From Xenoacremonium recifei (taxonomy: Eukaryota > Ascomycota > Sordariomycetes > Hypocreales > Nectriaceae), in assembly GCA_012184525.1 (NCBI GenBank), contig WOFQ01000060.1, forward strand, positions 1 to 64,000: a stretch of 64,000 nt of DNA, written 5' to 3'. The notes beneath the pieces were generated by a model, which saw only the letters and a list, made by a program, of their open reading frames with translations, was not told the origin of the DNA and ran no database searches. Position numbers and translations under genes: made by a program. Within the stretch, counting starts at the first letter, position 1. The number at the start of each line of letters is the position of its first letter. Shown one piece after another: positions 33,822-44,534 of this stretch.

Positions 33822-35238
33822 TTAGACGCCATTTCGGATGGAGACGTTATTCTCAGAGTTCGCATTCTCATACGACACGCTGACCTCCTGGACTCGCATG
33901 ATGTTCTTGCCATCCCGCTGCAGGAGGATGGTCTCGTCGCTGTCGTTTTTTATTTCCGTTCGATCCGTGGTTGCCTCTGCCGTTGCGTAGTTGCTCTTCT
34001 TGAATCCCATCTCAGAGTCCTTGCGTCTGTTACCAGGGTATGAGTTAAGGTTGAAGGAGCCACCAGTCCCATAGTTCGAGTCATCGTGCTGTCGATAACC
34101 GGCCGAGCTCGATTCCTGGCCGCGCATCTTGTTGTAGAGAGGTCGAAGGGCCGGGATAGCGACGCAAATAATGGTCGTTGAGACTTCGCTGCTGGTCCAA
34201 ATGATCGAGTCCGCTGTGGCATCTGCGAAAATCAAACATCCGTTAGCAATCGCCAATGAAGAGAGAATGCTGTTGTTCACGTACAAAGGTAATCTGCAGA
34301 GTTGTTGAGCACATTCAGTCCGGAGGTTCTGATGACACCGCAAATGCCAGCACTACCCATCGCTCGTTAGTCGACCTAAACGTTTTGAGTTGTTTGAGTA
34401 TAACAACGTACAAGACTCCGAGACTAAGAGAAATGCAGATGGTAATACGCTCCCTGCGCTTCATGTTCAACTTTCGCAGCGCAAGCCAGGGGAAAGCTGC
34501 CAGAGCAAAGTCCATTACTGCGGCATATGCTGTCGGAATTGTTTAGATATCATACGTGATGGACTCCTGTGTTCGAATACTCACCGCAGTCGACAAATGC
34601 CATCACAGTGAGGTTTATATGGCACACCTTTTCGGATGCCAGAGCAGGGTTCCAGATGGCTTCCACAGGCGTGCACTGCGCAAACAACGAAACGGAGAGG
34701 AGGATACTCAGAATCATCATCGATGCGATGCAAAACCAGAGGAACCAACGGTGCCTAGTAACCGTTCAACAATGTCAGCTTACGCGTTCGATTCTTGAAC
34801 AGTCAATGGGTGGTATGCCGTACCAAGACGCAGTAACGATTCGAAGCAAAAAGACCGCAACCGTAACCTTTCCCATTCCAATAGCCAAAGACACAACAGC
34901 TTGTGCACAAACCAAATAAAGCATTGCGTCTGCAAACTGTGGGATTGTCAGATTGCCAACGTGCTGGCCCATCCCGTGGACACCAGATACTGTCATCAGA
35001 ATGGAGAACACAGTCATCAGGCCCTAGACAAAGAGGTTATTTGCTGGACGATGCAGACCAAGCGCAAGGAACAAACCGTGACTATAATCAAGCAGACATC
35101 GTCCCAACCCAGCGAGCCTCTGATAAATCGACGGGTGTACATTCTCATCGTAATGAGAATCCAGCACACGACATTCTCGGCCCAGAGGACGCCAATGACC
35201 ATGCCCCCTTTGCCGCCAACTCCTGCTGCTGTACCCAT
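33822..35238 (-). CDS. Fungal rhodopsin-domain integral membrane protein (7 TM)
   Basis: Six exons: 35077..35238, 34824..35023, 34585..34754, 34412..34529, 34285..34352 and 33822..34222. All five introns (53-69 bases) have good donors and preserve phase, giving 372 residues. About seven hydrophobic segments, with the family marks R-x-Y-x-R..LGWDD after helix 1, QCTPVEAIWN in the extracellular loop, the GVFAGICGVIRT helix and IPALRPLY before the cytosolic tail. The Ser/Asn-rich tail carries no domain. These plasma-membrane proteins are PTH11-like in topology; no CFEM domain is present. Ligand and signalling role are unknown. ATG 35238 puts the N-terminus directly before helix 1. Confidence 0.85.
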
Positions 35239-36636
35239 CTTGCTCGACTTTGATGCGATGCTCCGGTGTGTAGAGGGCTCAAGTGGGACTCGGGGAGCGA
35301 AGGTGCCGTCAAGACACTTGGCCGAGCTCAGACTTTTTGAAGAGTGTTGTAAAGAACCGACAGCTTGGTTGGAAGGATGGCATACGGAGTAGATGTATAC
35401 CTGCCGGTCAGTAATGTACGATTCGGAGCAGTCTTCCGTGAGGCTCAAGCCCTTTCTAGCCCCTTGATGCCTTAAGCTTGGAGAAAACTTGGGCTTCGTC
35501 GTCGATGCTACTGCACGCTTCTCCTCCGTACCAGGGGAACCGGGTAGAGTGGCTCCATTCAGGTCCGGGAGCGATGATCAGAGCCTCAGGGGTTCCCTTT
35601 CTTCAGTCTAGCCAGGGATTGAAACGAAGAGCCGTTACATAGTATCATTCACGTCGTAATCGGTGGACTCGAGACAAAAGATCCGTGATTGGCCTTTGTG
35701 ATTGCAACACTCGAGCCAGGCCTCCGGGCAGGGATATCGTGGAAAGAAGCAATTACGGCCCCCTCGTAAAACGGCGAATGAGGCACCAAGCGAGAAGGAT
35801 GAGGGATCGCTTACTGCGCCTAAATCCTTCAACGAAGCTCTTGGTATTCGCATATCCGGATCGGCTCCTCCTCTCGCTCGCTACAGAACACTCCGCTCGC
35901 CAAAGAGCGCTCCATACCGTTACCCTAACACGGACCGTTCCTCCTCCTGGCCGTGCCGGCCCCTTTCCGTAGTCTTTTTTTCCCTAGACGTTGCGATAAC
36001 CGGAGCTTCAAATTTCTTTAGCATTCTGTAGATCATTGGGGCTCTAGAAGATGGCCGTTGTGGCCAACATGGGTGCGTAACTGAAAATGAAACCAACGGT
36101 TTGCCTCATATCCGGCAATGATTGTCATGCAAGCGCGGCCTTTTACAGTAAGACCCTGGGCTTACAGACACCAGGATGGGTCGATGGTGGTGATTGCGAG
36201 TCAGCGAGTTCAGCCAAACAAGCCAAGCCAGCCAAGTCAACTGCCGACGCGCTATGAGGGGGTGATCGGCATAGAAGAGGGGAATTGCAACGGGCCGCGG
36301 AACGCACCCGCCAATAGCTACGGCATGGGTCCCGGAAACCAGGGTAGTGCAATAAGAAGACAGGGAACCCTGGAAAAAGGCATCGAATCCTGGAAACCCC
36401 CACTGAGCGCCAGGGGAATGAAGTGTTGGTCCCATCACCACTGTGTGATGTCTGCAGGTCCCTGTTGCCATGCCATGTCCTTCATGAGAGATGAGAAGCG
36501 GTCACTGATATCAGGAAAAAGTAGAAAAATGAGCAGAGTAGGTGCTATTTGGGCTGGTTCGATCTCTTTCTTCTCAGCAGAAGTGAACAATCTTGTCTAC
36601 TAGAAATTCAAATCACGCCAAAGGTCACAGTCCAGA
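35239..36636. other. Intergenic, 1.4 kb, no gene seen
   Basis: Divergent promoter region between the rhodopsin-domain gene and an SDR. Several open frames exist but none has family features. Confidence 0.5.
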
Positions 36637-37536
36637 ATGGCGAGCGCTAGAGTCCACGAAGGCAAACTTGCCATTATTACTGGTTCCGCTCGCGGTATGA
36701 CTCTACCTATCAAAGTATCCCAAAATTCTAGCTGACATTGCCACCAAGGCATTGGTTCTTACATTGCCCGCAAGCTTGCCTCGGCCGGATGCAACATTCT
36801 GGTGAACTATGCCACGGCTTCTTCCGATGATAGGGCCGCTGCCTTGTGCCAGGAGCTCACGAAGGAGCACTCTGTCAAAGCTGTGGCGTGCAAATCTGAC
36901 ATCAGCAAACCTGAGGGCTGTCAAGAAATTATCGATGCTTGTGCCGCCAACTTCGGTGGCGAGAAGCTGAAGATTGATATCATTATTCACAATGCCGCTA
37001 TACTCTACCTCGGTCCTGTTGAAGAGGTCAAGCCAGACGAGTTTGACAACATCTACAGAGTCAACGTCTTGGGACCTGCCCTGCTTACGGGCCTCTGCAA
37101 GCCGTTCCTACCGACTGACCGGTCCGGACGAATCGTGCTGGTTTCCAGCATTAACCCCAAAATCGGGACACCACATACCACCCTCTACGCAGGTACCAAG
37201 GCTGCTATGGAGGCCATGGCCAGGGTCTGGTGCCGCGAGCTGGCAGAGAACTGCACAGTCAACTCAATCAACCCGGGCCCTGTCATGACGGATATGTACA
37301 TGAATGCTCCGGATGGGATCAAGGAGGCATTGGGTCTCTGGAACCCCGTGACGCCTCTGGTTGGCGTGAGAGACTCAGACGGACCCGAGGTCCAGGAACT
37401 GGGTCGGAAGTTCGGAGGAAGAGGGGCTTATCCAGAGGAGATTGCTGACCTTGTTGGTATGATCTGCAGTCCGGAGTCTCGTTGGATGACCGGGAGCCTG
37501 GTGAGCGCAAATGGCGGTCAGGTCTTTAGCATGTAG
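36637..37536 (+). CDS. Classical SDR dehydrogenase/reductase
   Basis: Exons 36637..36694 and 36749..37536 (54-base intron, GTATGA donor) give 281 residues. The cofactor motif G-x3-G-x-G is completed by splicing (GSARGIG). The NAA motif (HNAAIL), catalytic Ser in VSSINPK and Y-x3-K in YAGTK are all present. PGPVMTDM follows, and the C-terminus ends with a conserved VSANGGQ. It resembles 3-oxoacyl-ACP reductase-like or polyol dehydrogenase-like SDRs of fungi; the substrate cannot be set. A second SDR and a sugar transporter lie within 3 kb, so a role in carbon catabolism is a reasonable guess. Confidence 0.88.
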
Positions 37537-38242
37537 TCTTTCGACAAGAACGGCCATCTGTGCATTAGAATGTTACATAGTCTTGTCGAGCATACATCAA
37601 AATGGAAAAGAAGAGACGCATTAGTTGAAGTCGTTGCACGGTGATTGCAGATCTTCTCCAATGTGGAACGACTCTCCAACGTGGGATGACCATTTGGATC
37701 ATTAGGGAACTTGTGCAGCCGAAGGATTCCGCAGTTGGCGCGCCTATTGCAATCTGCGCGAAATCTCTTGTACAGTCCGGAATCTACACAGGACTGGAGA
37801 AGAAATATTCGTACACTGTCGCATTACCAGTGGGCCAAGCAGGGGGGAGATGCATGGGCTGGAAATCTCTGTTGGAGACTATGGAGAAGCGATCACGTCT
37901 TGCAACACGTAATTAAGCCATTTGGCCCACCGTAAAGACTCAAATTCGGGAAATAGAACCGAAAGCCGTCCTAATTATTGTGGAATACAGACCCTGCCGA
38001 GGTTACCTGTAATATGTGACAATTCTGCTGATCATAAAACCACATGAATATTGGACCAGGAGAAAAGAGACAACATGGGTAATAGCGCAAAGATGTGATG
38101 CCCCGCTTGCTTGAAGAATACTTAGAATATTTTGGGAGGATGATCTACAGTAACATCGCGTGGCCCCGGGAGCTGAAACCCCTTCCCCCCGGATATGGTC
38201 CCGGACATGATGCAACACGAGTCATGCCTCAAAGTGATGGTC
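37537..38242. other. Intergenic between convergent SDR genes
   Basis: About 700 bases with no gene. Contains the 3' UTRs of both SDRs. Confidence 0.5.
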
Positions 38243-39097
38243 TTACTTAGCCAGAAACCCCCCGTCCACGGGCAAGGTGATTCCTGTCACGTAGGATGAG
38301 GCCGGCGAGCAAAGCCACAAGGACCCCTGGGCCACCTCGTGGGGCATGCCGAACCGGTTCATATAGCTGACCGTTGGGGCAAACTCTTCCACAGTCGTGC
38401 CCATGATCTCTAGTGCCTGAGCGGCCATCACGGTCTGCATAGACGACATGTCAGTTCCCACTTCGCATACGACCTCACGGTGACTATGATAACTCACAAA
38501 GATGGCCCCGGGGGCCACGGCGTTGACGCGGATGTTGTGAGGGCCGCCCTCCATGCACGCATGCTTGGTCAGGCCGATCAGCGCGTGCTTTGCCGCCGTA
38601 TACGCAGGCATGTTCGGCTGGGGCTTGAACGCGTTGATGCTCGCCACGTTGACGATCGAACCACCTCCACCCTGCGCGATGAACTGCTTCATCTCATGTT
38701 TGACGCACAGCGCCGTACCCGTCAGGTTGATGCCGATCAGTTTGTTCCAGTAAGCCTCATCGAAGTCCGTGAGGGGCGTCTTGTCTGGCGTCAACGCAGC
38801 GTTGTTCACCGCGCAGTCCAAGCGGCCGAACTTGTCCACAACGAACTTCACCAGGGCTTCCACATCTTCGGAAGACGAGATGTCGGCCTTCTTGAAGAAT
38901 ACCTCACCAAACTCAGACAGCTCCTTTGCCACCTCGTTGCCCTTGTCCTCCTGCAGGTCGCAGATCACGACTTTGGCGCCGGCTTTGAGGAAGACGGCTG
39001 CAGTCGCCTTGCCCATGCCCTGCGCGCCGCCAGTGATAAGCGCTACCTTTCCCTCGAGGACGGGGAAAACGGCGGCTTCGGGGACGTCAGCAGGCAT
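38243..39097 (-). CDS. Classical SDR dehydrogenase
   Basis: Exon 1 38498..39097 and exon 2 38243..38434 give 263 residues. Motifs: ITGGAQGMGK (cofactor), D in VVICDLQ suggesting NAD preference, NNAA, VNVASINAF with the catalytic Ser, YTAAK (Y-x3-K) and NAVAPGAI. The end PVDGGFLA is typical. The intron (38435..38497) is 63 bases, a multiple of three without a stop, so an unspliced reading is also open; its GTGAGT donor, ACTGAC branch and the family alignment favour splicing. Divergent from the sugar transporter 850 bases away, which suggests co-regulated sugar or polyol oxidation. Confidence 0.88.
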   Translation of the reverse strand: MPADVPEAAVFPVLEGKVALITGGAQGMGKATAAVFLKAGAKVVICDLQEDKGNEVAKELSEFGEVFFKKADISSSEDVEALVKFVVDKFGRLDCAVNNAALTPDKTPLTDFDEAYWNKLIGINLTGTALCVKHEMKQFIAQGGGGSIVNVASINAFKPQPNMPAYTAAKHALIGLTKHACMEGGPHNIRVNAVAPGAIFVSYHSHREVVCEVGTDMSSMQTVMAAQALEIMGTTVEEFAPTVSYMNRFGMPHEVAQGSLWLCSPASSYVTGITLPVDGGFLAK

Positions 39098-39946
39098 GAT
39101 TACTTTCGCTTGTGGCGGGAAAGAGGCAATTGAGTACGGAAGTGAGGGGGTGGGCTATGAAGAGATTGTACTATATGCGTTGATGGACAGAGACGAACAA
39201 ATATATCTTAGTTGATGCAACAGCTCGAGTCAGTCTCAGAGAGTCAGGCCAATTTAATAGTCGAAAAAAGCAATGCTTGTGATAAGTCGTTTCATGCAAT
39301 GCGCTAATACTTACTGTTTTGGCGTTGATATTGACGATCCCTTGTCTTCACGTCGCATTGAGTAATGAATGCCATCCCGGACCCTTGGACCCTTGTCTTA
39401 CAACACGCGAGGACGTTGCAAGATTAGCACGGAGCCCGGAGCCTTGCCTCGCCTCGCTACCGACTAGAGGAGTTATCACTAAAAAGGAGGTGCGGCACTG
39501 GGACGATCTCCCAGCCCCATGTTTTGCTATCCCGGACGGCCCCCCTTCTCCCCTTCTTATCCGCCGCGCACCGGAGCTTCTCTCAGGTACTCTGGTACCC
39601 AATTGCCGAGCTATCCAGCCGGATGCTTGGATGCGACTTCAGAATCGATCCCCCTCCCTCTTGCGGGCTGAACTAGCCGCCATATCAATGGTCGTCTTCA
39701 GGTGGCGGTCATGCGGTGAAATGGTAGACCCCGGCTTTCCCTATCAGATCACATGACAACCACGTTTCTCGAATGCTACGCTGCACATATGAAGACGATC
39801 TCTTGTTTTGATTTTTCCAGCCGTCTCTTTCTTGGTTCAGTGTTCTTCTCCCTAGTTCCTGCATAGTCACCTCGCCGTTGTTTGATCACCCTGGCCTAAT
39901 TCCTTTGATTCTTCCCAGCCACGCCAACTTTAGCAAGACGGTGAAG
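39098..39946. promoter_or_regulatory. Divergent promoter region, SDR / sugar transporter
   Basis: The 849 bases lie between head-to-head start codons. Several G/C-rich stretches that could bind a CreA-type repressor are present (for example GTGGGC-like at about 39150), but none is a certain site. Confidence 0.4.
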
Positions 39947-41821
39947 ATGTCTTCGGAGGCTGAGAAGTCAGAGGTCATTACGACCAACGAGGCTGCAGGC
40001 TCCGAGGGTACTAACCAGCTCGACAGCAAACCGTCTTCGAACTCAGGGGACAGCGATGCTGTTGAGCTGGTGACACACTCGGTCAGCTGGATCACCTACC
40101 AGGTCATCATCACTGCCGCGTTGGGTAGCTACCTCTATGGCTTCAGCGCAAACGCAATTGCTGGAACTTTGGCTCAGCCCACGTTCATCGCAAAGTTCCT
40201 GACTGAGAAAGCTACCTCCCGAACCGATGGCCTCCTCGGCGGGTAAGTCTACCGCAGACGCCTCCTACCAAACGCCCTTGAGTTCTAACCTCAATTGCTC
40301 TCAGTTTCCTCGCCGGCTGCATGGTTGGTTCTCTGGTCCAAGCCCCCATCTCAAAGCACTATGGTCGTCGTCTCTGCAATGCTTCCGCCTCAATCACCGT
40401 CATCGTCTCTGGAGCTCTCCAGGCTGCGTCTGTCAACTTTGCCATGCTTCAGGCTTTCCGTGTGATCTGCGGTATCGGCGCCGGTATGGTCTTCGCCAAC
40501 TCTCCGGTATACATGAGTGAAGTGGCTCCTCCCCATGCCCGTGGCTCTCTCGTCGGCATGCAGGGTGTCGGTGTTGTTACCGCATACATTATGTGCGCAG
40601 TGTTCAACTTGGCTTTCAACTTCGTTCACTCGTCTATCCAGGTATTGCTTCTCGCGATAGCCCGTCTCCTACAGAAGCTGACACATTACAGTGGCGACTC
40701 ATTTTCATTGTTCTTGCGATCATGGGTGTATTCCACCTTGTCTCCCTGCTTACCCTGCCCGAATCACCCCGTTGGCTCATGGAGCAAGGCCGCGACGAGG
40801 AGGCCCTGGCTGTCCTGCTTAAGCTCCACAAGACCAAGACCGATCCCAAGGGTCTGCTTGCGCATGCTGAGGCGACACAGATCAAGGCTCAGGTTGAGAC
40901 TGAGAAGCAGCTGCCCAGCGGTTTCTGGTACATCTTCACGACCAGGCACCTCCAGAAGCGAGCGTACTGCTCTATTCTCCTGTGGATTATGGGCCAGGGT
41001 ACCGGTATCACTGCAATTGCCAATCTTGTTCCTACCCTCATGGGTGGTTTGGGTTTCGGTACGACGCTCCAGCTCGCTCTCGGTGTTGTTTGGACCGTTT
41101 GTGCCGTCATTGGCTGTGGTTTCAATGTCCTCCTTCTTGACCGCGTTGGACGAGTCAAGCTTCTAGGTACGTTTTCTTTATAAATTACGACCGATTACCT
41201 ACATAGCTAACATTGTAACTGTAGTCATCGGTGGATTCGGATCCGCGGCAATTCTCAGCGTCATGGCTGCCCTGCAGAAGTACTACCTCGGAAGCACCGA
41301 CACTGGAGGTCTTAATGCTGCCGTTGCCATTTACTTCATCTTCGGCGCTTACTTCACCTCAACCATCGAGTGTACCGCTTACGTCTATGGTTCTGAGATT
41401 TGGCCCACTCGTAAGTCATGTTGTCCAGCTGCAAATATCAAATACACTGACACCTTCAGACCTCCGAAGTGAAGGATCGACTCTCGCTTTCGCCTCTTTC
41501 TACGGAAACGCTATTGCCTACAGTGCTCCCGTCTCCATCGGTCTGACCAACATTGGTTGGAAGTTCTACATGATCTTCGTTGCCGTTACGGTGGTTAGCA
41601 CTATCGCCATTTGGTTCACGTTCCCTGAGGTAAGTGAATTAAGAGTTAAGTTAACTGATCATGTACTAACTAACTTCGATAATTAGACCAGCGGTTTGCC
41701 TCTCGAGGAAATCAACGCCAAGTTCGGCGAGAAGGTTGAGATCGATCTCAAGACTGCTGTAGTGGCAGAGGTGCGACAGCAGAAGGATGGAAAGCCTATG
41801 ACTGGAGAGGCAACTGCTTAA
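39947..41821 (+). CDS. MFS sugar transporter
   Basis: Proton-coupled sugar uptake at the plasma membrane. Six exons, 39947..40242, 40305..40641, 40692..41166, 41225..41410, 41460..41629 and 41687..41821; all phases fit, giving 532 residues. Family marks: HYGRR between helices 2 and 3, R-G-S-L-V-G-M-Q in helix 5, PESPRWL after helix 6, helix 7 with GQGTGI, D-R-V-G-R, and YGSEIWPTHLRSEGS before helix 11. The usual PETKG-type end is degenerate here (PETSGLPLEEI), as in many fungal hexose/lactose-type permeases. The substrate is unknown. ATG 39947 begins a hydrophilic N-terminus. Confidence 0.92.
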
Positions 41822-42587
41822 GCAGCTTCCCATCTACGGCTCACCTTGTCCACCCATCTCGACCAAGATCCTTCACAACTCTAGTATCAGACCATCACGG
41901 TTGGGCTAGAAGAGGTGGTTGGACTATTTCACTCCGCCTTCCATCATCCAAAGTGGTGGATCCTCTGAGAAAATTGTCCTTCTTGCGCTTTTAGAAAAGT
42001 CTATTTGTAATTGCTTCATCAAAATGATACACGCTCCGATTATCTCCGGACGCAACGTTCACTGGGACCTGGCGTATGGAAAGCTTGACTGTTGAGAAGG
42101 TCACTGTCGCTATATACCTCATGGATAGGTAGTCAAATAAGCTAGCTACCTCTGCTATCAATAAATCTAGTACTGCAACCTACTGTGCTTGCAGCGAACA
42201 CAGCCGTCAAATTTGCATGTGCGTATCTTTCCAAAATTGAACAAATGTTCTGCCTAATCACCTTGTCACGTCGATTATTCACGACGGTATGGTTCATAAA
42301 TCTTTCAATCGAAACACTTATCAATGATCAAGGATTTAATCAGGGCGCATCCTCTCAACTGGTGGAGAGCCTAACAGGTTCGATGACGGATGGTACAGGA
42401 TACGAGACTCGCAAGCAGAGAATCCGCGCTGTCTACTTTGTACGCACTCACAAATCAAAAGGATTGAGTAATGATAAAGAAGTGAAAACGAGAGAGAGAA
42501 AAAAGAATTTCAAAAACGAAAGAGAAGAAAGAAAGATCACGGTCGCAATGGAATGCTACTCAAGTGGGCAAACATGCAAAAAATAAT
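41822..42587. other. Intergenic, no protein gene seen
   Basis: 3' flank of the transporter. Contains a purine-rich stretch at about 42485-42540 beside the tRNA. Nothing else is supported. Confidence 0.5.
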
Positions 42588-42679
42588 TGCCGTGACCTGG
42601 AATCGAACCAGGGTTTCTTCGGTATCCGTCGAGGAATCTCTTCCACAACGAAGTGTACTGACCACTATACTATCACGGC
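42588..42679 (-). tRNA. tRNA-His (GTG), with intron
   Basis: On the minus strand the 5' stem GCCGTGA pairs with the 3' TCACGGC, followed by discriminator A. The D-arm contains AGTATAGTGGTCAGTAC and the T-arm GGTTCGATTCC. The anticodon stem CTTCG/CGAAG encloses TTGTGG, giving anticodon GTG, then about 20 intron bases inserted after position 37. The base before G1 happens to be G; in tRNA-His the extra G-1 is normally added after transcription. Confidence 0.93.
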
Positions 42680-43474
42680 CGTAACACCTTGGGCTGTTGC
42701 AGGGATGGGCCACTAACACCCCCTATACCCTCACACTTATTCTCTTCCGGAGCACATTCCCCCGAGCCCAGGCCTCCGGATTGCGGCTCCGAAACCCCGT
42801 CCGCAACGACTTCCCTTTCACCGACCGTTGTGGGGGAGAAGGAAAGTGGAAAATACGTATTTCTAGGCTCTTGCTCCTCTAAGTCCTTTTTTTCGTTTCA
42901 TTGCTTGCCTCTGTTCTCACTTGCGATTGCCGCGTGGGCTGCAAATTTTGTGGCTTGAGAGCTGCGTCGTTTTCCCCAATCGAGGTGGCTGACGAGGGGT
43001 TTCGGAGCGACACCGGACGGAAACTTCCAGGACCAGAGATTGGATGCACAGCGAAGGCCAGATGATAAGAGCATCATTGATGTCAGTTGAGTGATTGTCA
43101 AGCTGGTCTCTTGACTTCCACGCTCAAACGCAGGTCAAAACAAGTCAACGTAATACCATCCATGGCAGGCCCTAGGGTAGGTAAAGGTGGGCGTTGACAA
43201 AACTTCGTTTTCAAAGCCAGCAGACTTGACACTGGCAAACCACGACGGAAGGCCAGACGCCCCAAATTTTAACAAGATAGGTTTATTGTCACCGACTACG
43301 TTTCTCGACGAACTCAAGGAAAAATCCCGCGGCTGCATCTTTGGTATCCCACCGTCCTACTGAATCAACGAAAGAAAAGAGAGCAAAAGAGAGAATCCAC
43401 CCCGAGCTATGTATGCTCCACGAACGCCTTTAATGATGATGGGTTATTCCGCCTCTTTATGAGAGAAACTCCCT
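42680..43474. other. Intergenic, no gene seen
   Basis: About 800 bases between the tRNA and the mitochondrial carrier gene, with no supported feature. Confidence 0.5.
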
Positions 43475-44534
43475 CTATTTGGTCAACCAGCCGAGGTAGT
43501 CAGCGACGATGAGCGTTACCATCCTGCAAGCCGAGTCAGTCAACGTCGTCGAATAGTGCACCGGCAAAACGGAGAACTTACGCATGAGGAGCAATTCGGA
43601 CATAGTACGTTCCGAAGCCACGGTAGAACCGCATGGGACCTTCTTGCTTGGCCACCTTGGTGAAGCAATCGATCATGCTGCGATAGGGCAACTTGCCGTC
43701 AGGGCCCTTCTGTTGCTTCTGCAATCGGGTCTTGACAAAGTCAAAGGGAAGACTGAAGAAGGAGGCGAAGAAGCCGGCAATGGCACTGGCGGTCAAAGTC
43801 TGGGTGCGCGAAGAGAGCTCCGTGTTCTTCTTGAGTTGAGCCTTGGCCTCGCTGAAGAAAGCCAGCTGGCCAAAGTTGAGGGCCATGGCTCGGACGACCG
43901 TGGGGGCGGCACCGGCCCAGAGGGCGCCAACGCCCTCGCTCTTTGCAATCGATGAAAGCGCATCGATGACAGACTTGTAGTTCTTTCGCTCGGCGAGAGG
44001 CTTCAAGCCGTCACTCTGCATTCGGATGAGGGCCAAATCCGCCGGGTTGCCAATCATGGCAGCGATACCACCCGCAGTTAAGCCAGCAGTTGCTCGCTCC
44101 GAAAAGCCGACTTGGCGACCTTCTGCCTTGGCTCGAGCAGCCAGGCTGCCCATGAAAGTGTCGAAGAAGCCCAAGCGGGCCGTGGTGTAGACGGCTTGTC
44201 GAAGCAGACCGGCCGAGAGACCAGTGTACAGGTCGAGGGCCTTGCCACTAGCAATGATCTGTCGAGTGACAGCAAGGGGCGTGGGCTTAGGGCCGGTGGC
44301 AGAGCCCTCGCCGGCGAGCTGGATGCGGACCTTGACCATGTCGACGGGCTGGATCACGGTGGTAGCAACCATGCCGCTGATGCCTCCGTTGATGAAGGGC
44401 AGGGCCGCCTTGGCGAAGGGCGTGTGCAGCATGTCCTTGGCGAAGGCAGCCGTGTCATTCTTGGCAGCATTCATGACCTCGCTCGTCTTGTTGCGAGCCG
44501 ATTCGGCGGTTCGCTTCAGGCTTCCAGAGCTCAT
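43475..44534 (-). CDS. Mitochondrial carrier, 2-oxoglutarate/malate type
   Basis: Inner mitochondrial membrane exchanger. Exon 1 43582..44534 and exon 2 43475..43523 (58-base intron, GTAAGT) give 333 residues. Three repeats each carry the carrier signature: PVDMVKVR, PADLALIR and PFDFVKTR. The sequence around them (GGISGMVATTVIQP, FYRGFGTYYVRIAPHAM) resembles the 2-oxoglutarate/malate and related dicarboxylate carriers. The N-terminal 45 residues are hydrophilic. ATG 44534 is the start; the frame is open further upstream without ATG. Exchange of cytosolic malate for matrix 2-oxoglutarate is the family function, inferred here. Confidence 0.88.

Noticed and set aside
35685..36031. Overlapping plus-strand frames upstream of the SDR
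   Set aside because: Two frames of similar length with no family features; likely chance.
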